Positions 23,396 through 34,432 of a DNA stretch of 64,000 bases are shown here, in pieces. Every line of letters starts with the position of its first letter. Positions within the stretch are counted from its first letter, which is position 1. Source of the DNA: Verticillium longisporum (taxonomy: Eukaryota > Ascomycota > Sordariomycetes > Glomerellales > Plectosphaerellaceae); contig JAETXT010000007.1 in the NCBI GenBank assembly GCA_019188255.1, positions 4,650,001 through 4,714,000 on the forward strand, read 5' to 3'. A program made the translations under genes and the position numbers. The notes beneath the pieces were generated by a model. The model was not told where the DNA came from, did not search any database, and saw only the letters and a list, made by a program, of their open reading frames with translations.

Positions 23396-24423
23396 ATGGC
23401 GCCCTCTCTGGAGGCGCCGCTAGAGGCGCCCGAGGCCGTGGAAGACGTCATCGCCAACCCGCAAAAGCCGTCGCTCGTGGCCCCCGAACCAGAACACTGC
23501 CCGGGCCCCGAATCAGAGCAAGCCGGCACGGCCGACTCGTGCGCCGGCTGTCCCAACCAGGCCATCTGCGCGTCGGCGCCCAAGGGCCCGGACCCCGACA
23601 TCCCCATCATCTCGGCGCGCCTCTCGGGCATCAAGCACAAGATCCTCGTGCTCAGCGGCAAGGGCGGCGTCGGCAAGAGCACCTTCACGGCGCTCCTCGC
23701 GCACGCCCTCGCCACGAACCCCGACTCGTCGGTCGGCGTCATGGACACGGACATTTGCGGCCCCAGCATCCCCAAGATGCTCGGCGTCGAGGCCGAGACG
23801 ATCCACGTGTCCGGCGCCGGCTGGAGCCCCGTCTGGGTCCTCGACAACCTCGGCGTCATGAGCATCCAGTTCCTGCTGCCGTCGCGCGACGACGCCGTCA
23901 TATGGCGCGACCCCAAGAAGAACGGCCACTTCAAGCAGACCCTCAAGGACGTCGAGAGGGGCGAGCTCGACTTCTTGCTCGTCGACACGCCGACCGGCTC
24001 GAGCGACGAGCACCTCAGCGTCAACTCGTTCCTCAAGGAGAGCGGCATCGACGGCGCCGTCATGGTCACGACGCCGCAGGAGGTCTCGCTGCTCGACGTC
24101 CGCAAGGAGATTGACTTTTGCCGCAAGGCCGGCATCCGTGTCCTCGGCCTCGCCGAGAACATGAGCGGCTTCGTGTGCCCCAAGTGCACCGGCCAGAGCG
24201 ACATCTTCCGCGCGACGACGGGCGGCGGCCGCGGGCTGGCCGCCGAGATGGGTATCCCCTGGGCAGCGTGCCGCTGGACCCGAGGATAGGCATGGCGTGC
24301 GACTACGGCGAGAGCTACTTTGACAGCTTCCCCGACAGCCCGGCGTGTCTTGCTTTCAAGGAGGTCGTCAGGAACGTGAGCAGGCAGATTGGACTGGATC
24401 CGAAGGACGTCCTGCCTGAATAG
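23396..24423 (+). CDS. nbp35: Cytosolic Fe-S cluster assembly factor Nbp35 (NUBP1), with a 4-base frameshift
   Basis: Nbp35 and Cfd1 form the P-loop NTPase scaffold for cytosolic and nuclear Fe-S proteins. The N-terminal cluster motif is intact with spacing C35-x13-C49-x2-C52-x5-C58. The Walker A motif is GKGGVGKST (residues 88-96), [14 protein letters not shown] follows, and the bridging-cluster pair is C261-x2-C264 (VCPKC). After AAEMGIP near 24255 the frame reads into a premature stop at about 24289. The expected continuation ([17 protein letters not shown] and so on) is present in the next frame and ends at 24423. Comparison with the conserved protein suggests four bases missing near 24256-24260; adding four gives exactly 344 codons. 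The only GT-AG there would be a 16-base intron, which is not credible. The start ATG at 23396 is preferred over a non-ATG extension. Confidence 0.92.
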
Positions 24424-24591
24424 GCGTCTTGGGATGTTATGTTTGTGATGGAGGATGACCGATTTATGACCAAAACAAGATCTGATACCCTGCCTGCTCT
24501 GAATGCCAAAACTTTCTCTTTCACTTCCCTAGATGCTCCTGTCCCACGTGCTTCGTCATTCATCTCCTTGCCGACCCGCTCACCTTCCACC

Positions 24592-25292
24592 TTAGTCGGC
24601 GCCCAACCTCGAGGGGATCTCCTCAATCTCGTCAATGCTCTCGACGTCCAGCACCCGGCCGGCCTCGGCCGTGTTCCGCATCAGCTCTTTGGCGCCGGCG
24701 TACAGCATCTTGAGCTCGTTGTTGGCCGTCACGGGGATGTAGTAGAGCAGGACATAGGGGACCGATGTTCGGCCGGACTTGCGCATCAATTGTCAGTTTC
24801 CAAAGACTATTCTGTGGGGGTTGTCGGCGTCGCGCAGACAAAGACAAAGACGCACCACTGTCATGGGGTAGCTCAGCAGCACAAAGCGCGGGCTATGGTC
24901 GGGCAGATCGTCGGCAATGGCGTCGAGGGATTTGTAGACCATCTGATCCTCATCTTGGCGGATCTCGTGCGTAGTCTTGTCAATCAGGTCTGTCGAATAT
25001 CAGCCGAGGGGAATAGGAACAGCTTGCAGCCCCGCATTCCGTACGGGCGAAAAGACATGATCGCGGGGCGCATGGTTCGTAGCCCTCTCATGTGCTCTCT
25101 GCCGACAGCGAGACGTACATACAAATAACTGCTTGAGGGTCGTTGGACCTTGACGTTCCTAGACGGAACTTGCGCAGGTGGTCCTTGGAGTCCTGGGAGA
25201 AAGTGTAGAGACGCGATTCGGAAGCCTGGCGGGGGGATGCGGGGTTAGTCGTTGTCAGGACACGGGAGCATGCATGGCAGGCGGCATACCAT
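24592..25292 (-). CDS. gmf1: Glia maturation factor / ADF-H family Arp2/3 regulator (Gmf1/Aim7)
   Basis: GMF proteins bind the Arp2/3 complex and promote debranching of actin networks. I read four exons: 25292-25290, 25225-25123, 24989-24856 and 24777-24592, in phase, giving 141 residues, the usual size of the family. Exon 1 contributes only the ATG, immediately followed by gtatgc. Exon 2 starts ASESRLYTFSQDSKDHLRKF. Exon 3 carries YLIDKTTHEIRQDEDQMVY and SPRFVLLSYPMTV. Exon 4 has GRTSVPYVLLYYIPVTANNE and the helix LYAGAKELMRNTAEAGRVLD. These are characteristic GMF blocks. It is convergent with nbp35 and divergent from the molybdopterin-domain gene. Confidence 0.9.
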
Positions 25293-25704
25293 TTTGTGTT
25301 TGAAGCATTCAGTCGCAGAACAAGGTGTTGGTGATCGATGAGCCGTTTCTTCGAAGCTTGGGGCGTGAGATGGTCGGGTCGCTGGGAGCTGGGAGCTTGG
25401 GGAGTCAAAGCAATGGCAGCGTTTGTCAAGGGACCTGAACAGTCGATGCGCAGGGGACAGCCCAGCCGGGAGCCCCGCCATTCCTCGAGGTACCTACCTG
25501 GGTACCTAAGCTGTCTCCACTGGTGACCTCACCGTTGGCTCGTCGCCAGAGCTGCGAAGCACGACTCGACTGATGACTTCTCCAGACCGCGTCCTCACTT
25601 CGTTGACCTGCTTGGACGTTGCATCGAATTTCTACCAGCGATTTTTTTTGGGGTCTCTTTCGTCGCTGCCTCTCGCCATCTCTCATCATCTTCCGTCCAT
25701 TCTC
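25293..25704. other. Shared promoter region of gmf1 and the MoaB-like gene
   Basis: 412 bases between divergent genes. It contains a TACCTA-type motif cluster at 25489-25509 and a T(8) run near 25644-25651. No gene was seen. Confidence 0.5.
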
Positions 25705-27163
25705 ATGTTTTCACGTCTCTCCCAGATCGCGAGACACCTCCCCGTAGCCTCAACATTTACCCGTCCGACTTCGGCGACAAGACTCACCAACAGAATCATG
25801 GCTTCAGCAGATGAACGTAATTCGAGGACCATTCACACGGCAGCGTGTTTGATCATTGGCGATGAGGTCCTCGGCGGCAAGGTACGACTTGTTACGCGCG
25901 ACCTCTGCGAAGCGAATGTGCTGACACCCGATAGACTGTGGACGTAAGTTCGGCGGAACCGACGGAGCCCACGTAGTTTCACGAAATAAACTTCAAACTG
26001 ACTGGCGCAGACAAACTCGGCCTACATGGCGAAGTGGTGCTTCTCTCTCGGTCTCGTAAGCCTAAGCTCGCCCTGTGCCTACCCAAGTCACCAACCCCAG
26101 CCAGCTCACATACCATAGAGCCTGAAGCGTGTCGAAGTCATCGAGGATGACGAATCCGAGATAATCGAAGCTGTCCGCCGCATGAGCGATCGTTATGATT
26201 TCGTGGTCACCAGCGGCGGCATCGGCCCGACGTGAGCCTCTCTTTTCTCTCGTCCCGTCTTCTCTCGCCTTGTCGTTCGCATACCGTTGAGAGATCTGAC
26301 AAGGGGTTCAGTCACGACGACATCACCTACGAGTCCATCGGCAAAGCCTTCAACCTCCCTCTGATCCTAAACGAGGACGCCTACGCCCGCATGAAGAAGC
26401 TCTCCAAGCCCCATCCCTCGCAGCCCAACTTTAGCTGGGACGTCGGCTCGCCCGCCCGCCAGGCCAAGCTGCGCATGGTCATCCTCCCCACCGACGAGGC
26501 GCGCGACCAGAGCAAGCAGTTCCTCTTCCCGCACGAGGACCTCTGGGTGCCCGTCAACGTCGTCAACGGCAACGTCCACATCCTGCCTGGTGTCCCGAGA
26601 CTCTGTAGGCCTGTCTCTTTCTTTCACCCCCCCTCTTTCCGTGTTGGTTTCGACCTACAATTCGCTAACCCAAGGAAAAAAAAGTCGAAAAGCTACTCGA
26701 CGGACTCAAGCCGGTCCTCGTGCCCCGCCTGACGGACCCCGAGGGCAAGGGTCTCGCCCGCGTGCTCATCTCAACGCCGCTGGCCGAGAGCGCCGTCGCC
26801 GGCTTCCTCACGCAGTTCGCGGCCAAGGTGGGACCAAAGGGCGTCAAGGTCGGCAGCTATCCGCGCTGGGAGCAGAATGGCACCGTGACACTCGTCGGCA
26901 GGTGAGCTTTTCCCGCATGTTCTTGCATCTCCGGTTCGCCGTTTGATAAGGAGGGCCCCGTGGCGTGGGGGCCAAAACATCTGTACCTGCCGATATGGAA
27001 GGGGGGTGGGAGGGGGGTGGGAGGGACTAAGGCTAATCGTGCATGCAGGGACCAAGCATACATCGAGAGCCTCGTGGCCGAGGTCGAGGAGGGCGTGCAG
27101 GGCAAGCGCGTCGCGCTGGAGGGGGAGGATGACGTCGTGGGAGGCAAGAAACCTCTCGAATAG
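25705..27163 (+). CDS. MoaB/MogA-fold (molybdopterin-binding domain) protein, seven exons with a 9-base microexon
   Basis: The domain is the MoCF_biosynth fold, found in molybdenum cofactor enzymes and at the N-terminus of eukaryotic FAD synthase relatives; the reaction is not known. The exons are 25705-25881, 25935-25943, 26011-26055, 26119-26231, 26312-26604, 26685-26901 and 27049-27163, all GT-AG and in phase, giving 322 residues. Key blocks are AACLIIGDEVLGGK, then TVD from the 9-base exon, then TNSAYMAKWCFSLGLSLKRV, the signature VVTSGGIGPTHDDITYES, and NVHILPGVPRLFEKLLDG. The first residues (MFSRLSQIARHLPVASTFTR) are basic and hydroxylated, like a mitochondrial presequence, and a second in-frame Met precedes ASADERNSR. 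Dual targeting is possible but not shown. No C-terminal PAPS-reductase-type domain is present. Confidence 0.88.
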
Positions 27164-27812
27164 GAGACGAGCGGCCGGCAGCATGCGAGGACGGCATCAC
27201 GATATTGGCGGGTTTTGTAGCTCCGTGATTTTGCGCCGGCAGCGACTTGATACGAGTTTGGGGTTGGAGGAGGGGGGGGGGGACAAATATCTAGCACTAA
27301 AACAAATGTCCGCTCCGTTGACTGTCAATGTGATACGAGTACCCTGGTTTCTGGTGCTCCGTCACGTCTTGCGGCTCGTCTTTGCCCTTGCGGAAGCCAA
27401 GACTATATTAGCCCTCCAGATACATTGCGACGAATCCGGACAAGACCACAGCTGCGATGGGGCCCTCTCATCAGGGAAAACAGGCCGTCCTCTGTCATCT
27501 CCAATCGCCCGACTGCAACCCCGTCATCTCAGCTGCATGGCACCGTTCGCGATGTTTCTTCGGAGAAATGGACCAGGCACGGCACCAAATTGGCGAGCTT
27601 CTCTTTTGAGAGATCTAAGCTAAGGGGGTCGAAGAAAAAGGAGATTACCACCCCCCCCGCTGAGGCGAACCTGGCGCCGAGGACCCGTGTCGGCGCCCCC
27701 CTCCCCTCCCCCATCTTACACCACGCAACTTTCTCGCGGTCCGTCATCATCCGTGACATTGTCACGCGCGCGCGCCTCTATCATCTAGAGGAGTCTCAGC
27801 AGCCAGAGAAGC

Positions 27813-27860
27813 AAGAAGGAGAAAAAGAAGGAGAAAAAGAAGGAGAAAAAGAAGGCGAAA
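27813..27860. repeat. Four tandem copies of a 12-base A/G repeat
   Basis: The unit aagaaggagaaa is repeated four times, the last copy with one A-to-C or G-to-C type change (aagaaggcgaaa). All purines lie on the plus strand. It is a minisatellite-like tract in non-coding sequence. Confidence 0.9.
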
Positions 27861-30800
27861 ACAACCCCACGCGCCGCGCGTGGTGGTATTCTCACGGGTG
27901 ACCGCTTATCACAACACACGTGGAGTGTGTGATTCGTCTTTTTCAGGACATCATTCATGGACCCCACGTTCGCGATTAGCAAGATGAGATGTCGTCAAAG
28001 CTCGGACATTGCTTCTCGCCCACCACAACAACCTCCCCCCTGGTCGATGCAGGCATTGACGATCCCCTGAGGGAGCCATTCAGCAGGCGAGGTTTCGATT
28101 TCCACAACTTCTAGAAAAGACGACACAGTCCAGAAACGTCCCTAGCGGAGGTGATAAGCCATCGATCTGCAGATTGGAAGCGTTTCAGAACTGGCTAGCA
28201 GCATGGGCGATGGTGTGGCATACCTTGGACATTTGCTGCCCCCCTCCGTTACCCACCTCCCTTCTTGGCCCGTCTTCCCTTCTAAGATCAACCATCGTGG
28301 TACCTTGGCCGTCCTTCGTGCGCGAAAAGCAAAACACACTGTGAGCTTGGAGCTTTGCTTGATTTGGGACCTTGATCATTGTCATCAAGAATGGAGTCTC
28401 GCTTCCCGTCTCTGCCCGACTTGAGGCTGGCAACCTCATGCCAGGACGGGGCGAGTTTTGAATTGCGTAAATGCAAATCATGGCGAGGATCAGTTCATGC
28501 CCCACCCCGGATGGTAGCATTGAACGGGGTCTCTAAGCGAGCCTCGGGCTCTGGGGTTTTGTTTCCATCGCAATACCAATCACGGTCATCTGGACGTCTT
28601 GAGCTGGGTCTTGATAATGACGCTCTTCCTTCAAGATGGGAAGGGAGAGCCTCTTGAGCGCATTCTGGAGCAGTCTTTGGCCATCTAGCGCGACCTCGAA
28701 GCAGTTGTGTACGAAAGCTACCGTGTTGGGCGAATGGTGTGATAAACATTTAAAGCTTGGTTAACAGGTGGGACCGCAACTTAGATCGCTACCATGGTCT
28801 CCAGCGCGGGGTTACATCCGGGTTAGTCGTCAAAACTCTGGGCTATATGTGGTCAGAAACACCCAAATACCAACTGTTGTTCTGCCATACGCACTGTAGC
28901 ATCAAGCGGAGCAAAGCCCTGACGTGCGCTCTCCAGCTTGTGACATGCGCCAGGATCCAGGGTGCAGCAAGGGCGACGGTTCATGTCAGAAGACGATGCC
29001 GTTGTCTGCCGCGTCGCAACTCTTTTTCGCGCCGCTGCGCCGCTGAGCCACTGCCTTCCACTGGGCTTCCGCGGCGTCTTGCATATAGCGATGCTAGCTT
29101 GACTTTGATTCTCTTGACTTGTCTTCTCTCTTTGTTGAGGTGATGATGTGAACTGAGATCAAACGACTCTCGCGCTTCGCGGTCATGGCGGTGATGCGGC
29201 GAACCTCAGAGCCTGCGTCATTCAATTTCAGGCATGATAGACTGCCAAGATGACTGCATATGACGAGGCAGCAACTGGTCATCGTCGGACACTTGTGAAA
29301 GAAACTTTCGGCACCGTCAACAAGATACGATGGTTTCCACCAGTGCTCAACCGTATGGGGCTGTGCGTTGAGGGTTGCCATCAAAGTGGTTGAGAGCTGC
29401 CTCATTACGTCTCCCCTCCACCATCTAGGAACTGTTCCAGCCCCCGAGACACCATAATGCAGACCTTCGTTCCGCTTCATCCGCCAAAAACATCAAAATC
29501 CATAGCTGAAACATCCAGTTCTTCATATCAAAACCCAAAAGACCTGGACATTGAGCGAATAACGAACGTCTTCTGCAATCTGTCAGACCCTTCATCTTCT
29601 TATTCTTCTTTTTCTTGCTTATTAGTATCTCTGACTTCCAGAAGGAGCATGTGGCAAGCTCTTATGCCCTTGACCTTCAATAAAGGCCAGAAGACTCACC
29701 CAAAAATGGAAGGGCATCCGATCTCGAAACCACAAAGCATCGCGCAGTCTGTGCCGCCTGGCCCGCCGTGATGGACTGAGCCGGGTCGTACCGAAGCCAC
29801 AACTCGAGAACACGTTGGCCCCTGCGGTGGGAAACCTAAACATGCACCGAGATCAACTACCGGCTGACAGTTGTAGCGCGGAGATGGTGCGTTGAAGCCC
29901 GAGCGGGTGTCAGCATCCTGCTTCAGCACACTAGCGGCGCCAGTTGCGCAATTGAGAAAGGCAGCGGCGGTGGGGAGTAAGAAGAGACACAATCCTGGGC
30001 GCCGCAGCTACATGGCGATCCTGCACACTCGCGCCAGCATGGTGTCGTGCGTGCATCACCATCCACCCCGCCCGATTGTCAAGTCAGCTCAGGGGTTGCT
30101 GTCATCTGGTGGTTGGCAAGATACGCTCGTCCCTCCCGGCAAGCTGACCACGATGCTGCTGGCTTGGCTGAAAGGAGGGGAAGAGAGGAGGAGAGACCAA
30201 AGCGCAAGACAGGCCGTAGATCGACCGATACGTGTCACTAGCAACGACCAGACCCGATATGATCGGCGTGGAAGTTGCGGAAAAGAACGACAATGAGCGA
30301 CGCAGAGGTTAAGACGTACGGCAAGGTGTAAGATGATGAACAGGGGGGAAGTCCCAGGGTCTGTTGTCCCGCGAATCATGCCACAGATTTCGGAAACAGA
30401 GTCTGAACTGGTGGTGATGAATAGCCGCGCCGACGAGTGACGAGTGAGGAGGCTTCTTCTTCACTGGTCAGAATCTTGGCCTGGCCTCCTGTCATAGTCA
30501 CAGATAGACTACCACAGCTGGCTTGATTCACACTGACGGGCATGTCCAGCTTCAAATCTGTCGTGCCGGTACTTTTGAACAATAGCGCATCTGGAGATCC
30601 CGCCGAAAGGGCCTGAGAACTGCATTGGGCTTCGGCCCCGGCGGAGTCGCAGCGTGCATGTAATGAGGGCCCCGTCAACGTGCAGGCCCGCCGCCTGGGC
30701 GACCTGGGGTACATGATGAGTGCATGTGCGAAATTACAACCAGACAACCCAAATGGCCGTTGGCGTTCGATGCCAACCATCAGCCAGGCCAATGAATAGG

Positions 30801-31465
30801 ACCGGCGGGAGACCAGGGCCGTGTGAAGCACGTTTCCACTTCGCCTATCCTCTTTGTATTTGAGCCAGTTTGATGCTTAGACCATCCAGAGCAAGCATGG
30901 TTGACGCTCAACACAGTTACCAGGTTGGTCATTTGGTTTTTGGGGACCAGGCAGATAGGGGAAAGAGGAAAGGTCTGGGCTGTGTCACCTGGACGAGCAA
31001 GCATGCGGCCTAGGTCTGGATCTGGCTCTGTAGGTTTCCAGGACGTTGGTTTGTGTGGCGGCTCTGGGTTTTCTTCATGGCCCTTGCGGCAGACGAGATA
31101 AAGGGTTGGAGTGAATTTGTGATATTTCTTGGGACATGTTTTTTTTTCCGGGTACGGATCAAGGTCTGCTGTTGGCTTGTTCACTTCGCCGTTGTCTTGG
31201 CAGTGAAAGGTCGAAGATTGAAGGCCGCAAGACCTCGGCTATGCGTTTGGTATTGGCAACGACGCGGACAATGTGCTGATCATGACCTCAAAGCCAGTGT
31301 CGATTTCTCGCTTGGCCGCGATCAATAGTCGTGATGAAAATCCACTAGAAGGAGGATTGTACCGCGTCAATGCCTCGGTGTTGTGTTTGGCGTGGTGTTG
31401 GTGTTCACGGCAGTTCGGTTCCGATTTCCCCTACACTGGCTGTGCAGAGAAGCGATACTCAGGTA

Positions 31466-31511
31466 CCCACCTACCTAGTTACTAGGCCTGCTAGGTAACT
31501 AGGCAGGTAGG
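31466..31511. repeat. Imperfect inverted repeat with 17-base arms
   Basis: The left arm 31466-31482 (cccacctacctagttac) pairs with 31495-31511 at 15 of 17 positions around a 12-base, itself partly palindromic spacer. The arms carry the TACCTA/TAGGTA motif seen elsewhere in the window. It could form a cruciform or a hairpin RNA. Confidence 0.85.
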
Positions 31512-32691
31512 TAGCGCAGAGGCAGGTGCAGGTCCACGAAGGCGTACCGTGCAAAAGACAGTGTGCAAAAATACGCTCGACCCTGAGCACGCGTGGTCAG
31601 AGCTCTCTGCATTAGTCGTCGCCGGACAGAAAAAAAAGGAGAGGACCTTCCCAGGGTGCATCAGTGTCCATCCAGTTGCTCCTGGCTCCTGGCTCCTGGC
31701 TCCTTGCTCCTACTGGTAGGACGGCTCGGAAAGAATCTGGAGACTAGAGGATGCCATTTCCCACGCGAGATGCCAGCAGCACGACAGGAAGGGGCGGTTA
31801 ACGACAGGCCAGAAACTCGTGTTGTGGCTGGAGGGTCTGATGGATATTTCGGCGGTACAACGCGTTCACCGTCGCACAGCCGAGACATTACCAGCGGGCG
31901 AGACCTGCGTTAGACAAGTTCATCAGCGCTGGGTGACTTTCAATAGGTACCCTCTGGTGTTGTGGTTGATTGCTGAACGCTTCAATGGGCTGCAGCACCT
32001 AACCCGAACTCGTGTCGGGCGAGGCAGGCAGGCAGGACCTTTCCAGGGAGCAACAAGTGCTCACCACGAGGTGCCTACCTTCAATGTGGGCCATCGCGGA
32101 AATGGAGGCCGCACTGCCAACCAATGGCCATGTCGCACAGGCCTTTACAGAGTCGGTGGGTCCACACTGTGCCGACATGGCGGACATGCAGGGCCTCGGC
32201 GGGTGGTCTTGCCACGAACGAACTGCGGTCGTGCTGTAGCGCTGCACGAGCCAACGCCCTCACTGTGATGAACATCAACCTACCTGCATTGCATCTGCAT
32301 AGTGGCCATCCAGCATCCATCTCTGCTGACAGAGCCGACATGAACGGCGTGCTGGGAGCTTGTTCAGACAGCCAGCAAAACTGGGGGAACCACCAGAACT
32401 GGCAAAGGCTAAAGTGGTCGCCGCGGCCAGGAAAGTGCTTGCATCGCCAATTAGACTCGTTCGAGCCTTCCTAGCTCGTCGCTGTCGATCGCGCATCTCG
32501 GCGCTAATCCCTTCACGGCACGCAGAAACAGAACCTCAGCCAGCAACCAAAGTCACCTCAGGCAAGGTAGGAGGTCCAGCCCGAAGCACAGCACAATAAG
32601 ATCACTGGAACTAAATACCTACTGGAAAGGAGAGGAGAGGAGGAGGAGGGGGAAGAGCAGGCAAGCAGGCACGCCCGAGCCCATGGCTGCT

Positions 32692-33528
32692 TCCCACTCT
32701 CACTCCCACGCCCACACCCAAAAGCCCAAGCCAGGAGCGACCCGTTCCATTTACCCCATCCCATCTCCACTTCTTTTTGCCCAATCCGCCCCCCTCCCCT
32801 TTTTCCCACTGTTGCTGGTTGGGTCCTGGGTGCTTCGACCGCTGCCGCTGCCGTTGCTCCTGGCTGCTGGTTGCTGGCTTCTGTTCTTGGTCTACGCTAT
32901 CCACCCCCTTCCCACACCCGCCCCATTTCATCTGCACTGTACACTGTAAGGTACCTACCTCGCTTTCCTTCCCCTTCCCATCCATCCCATCCCCCCCCCT
33001 ACCTTCCTTGTCTCCTAGTCGCCCGTGCTTTTTACTGGGTACCTACCTACCTTGCCGAACAAGACAAGCCTGTTCTCCTTCCTCTCCTCTCCTCCTCTTG
33101 GTCTGGTCTGATCTCCCTTTACCTTACCAACACTCGACTTCACCTTGACACGACACCTCGTCCTGCCATCTGTTGTCGTATCTTCTCGAATTCCATCCAT
33201 TCGAATCGAATCGACTTGGCCCCGAGAACGCCTCCCTCTGTCGCCACGATCTCGACCAATTCTGCCTTTCAACGAGAAGAGCGATTCATTCCCCTGCCGC
33301 CGAGACCCATCACGCACTGCTCGCCCCCCCCCCGGGACTCTTCGCCATCCACCTCGTACCTCTGTTTTTTTTTTCAACTCTCTCACGCACTTACGGCAAC
33401 GAGCATACACCTGACCTCGCCCTCACGCGAGTTATCTCTCTTCCGCCTCGTCCTACTATCTTTGCCGTCCACTGCGACACCGCAAACGCCCTGCATTGTT
33501 TCGCGAGCAGTTGTCGCCAATCAGCACA
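32692..33528 (+). promoter_or_regulatory. Pyrimidine-rich, ATG-free leader/promoter of ras1
   Basis: From just after the ATG at 32683 to the ras1 start at 33529, about 840 bases contain no ATG on the plus strand. The sequence is strongly C/T rich with many ccttcc, tctct and poly-C blocks, plus TACCTACC motifs at 32948-32961 and 33040-33054. This suggests a long 5' untranslated leader. The transcription start is not identifiable from sequence alone. Confidence 0.5.
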
Positions 33529-34432
33529 ATGGCTTCCAAGGTGCGTCTCCATTGCGTCTGCCTCAACGCAGCCATCCCCCTCGATGACACAACCGCATCG
33601 CTGGCTCTCCTCGTCTCGGCCCAAGGTTCGCATCACTGACATGCTGTTGTGCACCGCAGTTTCTTAGAGAATATAAGCTGGTCGTAGTTGGTGGTGGTGG
33701 CGTCGGTAAATCTTGCTTGACCATCCAGTTGATCCAGAGCCACTTTGTCGACGAATATGACCCCACGATCGAAGGTTAGTTAATTCACTCGACCGTCGAC
33801 GCTCTCCTATGGAGTTGATTGGGAGCGAACCTATTGTACTGACAAGATGAACCACAGATTCCTACCGCAAGCAGTGCGTCATCGATGAGGAGGTCGCGCT
33901 CCTCGACGTTCTTGACACGGCTGGCCAGGAGGAATACTCTGCCATGCGGGAGCAGTACATGCGCACGGGCGAGGGCTTCCTGCTGGTTTACTCCATCACC
34001 TCGAGGCAGAGCTTTGAGGAAATCACGACATTCCAGCAACAGATCCTGCGCGTGAAGGACAAGGACTACTTTCCCATGGTCGTTGTTGGCAACAAGTGCG
34101 ATCTCGAAGGCGAGCGCGAAGTCACGAGGCAGGGTATGTGAAGCTGTTCGGACAAGACTTGGAAGTTGTACTGACGAGGTGTTCAAACAGAGGGCGAGGC
34201 ACTCGCCAAGTCGTTCGGCTGCAAGTTCATCGAGACATCGGCAAAGTCCCGGATCAATGTCGACAAGGCGTTCTACGACATTGTGCGCGAGATTCGACGA
34301 TACAACCGCGAGATGCAGGGATACTCAACCGGCAGTGGTGGCAACTCTGGCACCAACGGGCCGCCGAAGCCCATGGACATGGACAATGGCGAACAAGAGG
34401 CAGGCTGCTGCGCGAAGTGCGTGCTAATGTAA
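33529..34432 (+). CDS. ras1: Ras1/RasA small GTPase
   Basis: A membrane-anchored Ras GTPase controlling growth, polarity and cAMP/MAPK signalling in fungi. The exons are 33529-33540, 33660-33774, 33858-34133 and 34191-34432, giving 214 residues. The first exon encodes only MASK. G boxes are complete: P-loop GGGGVGKS (15-22), switch I YDPTIEDSY (37-45), [11 protein letters not shown] (62-72), NKCD (121-124) and TSAK (150-153). The P-loop has Gly at the positions equivalent to human G12 and G13, and Gln at the Q61 equivalent (Q66), so it is a wild-type rather than locked-on form. The tail ends with a CaaX box, CVLM (C211), which predicts farnesylation. C207 and C208 are likely palmitoylation sites. 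Introns have canonical ends; there is no sign of damage. Confidence 0.97.

Larger units (their letters stand above)
27164..32690. other. 5.5 kb gene-poor region upstream of ras1
   Basis: No open frame here shows recognisable protein character. The best-looking candidates (27425-27901 plus, 30376-30831 minus) have no family signature. The region contains a G(12) run near 27271-27282, a 12-base tandem repeat, and a 46-base hairpin, the last two listed separately. An unannotated non-coding RNA or a fast-evolving small gene cannot be excluded. Confidence 0.5.

Noticed and set aside
24252..24267. Apparent 16-base GT-AG intron in nbp35
   Set aside because: Far below the minimum intron size; a four-base loss matches the conserved protein.
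27425..27901. 158-codon open frame with a GEKE repeat tail
   Set aside because: The repeat is only the translated purine-rich minisatellite; the rest looks random.
30376..30831. 151-codon open frame on the minus strand
   Set aside because: Its second half (KSTGTTDLKLDMPVS) looks a little protein-like, but there is no start context, domain or splice partner to support a gene.
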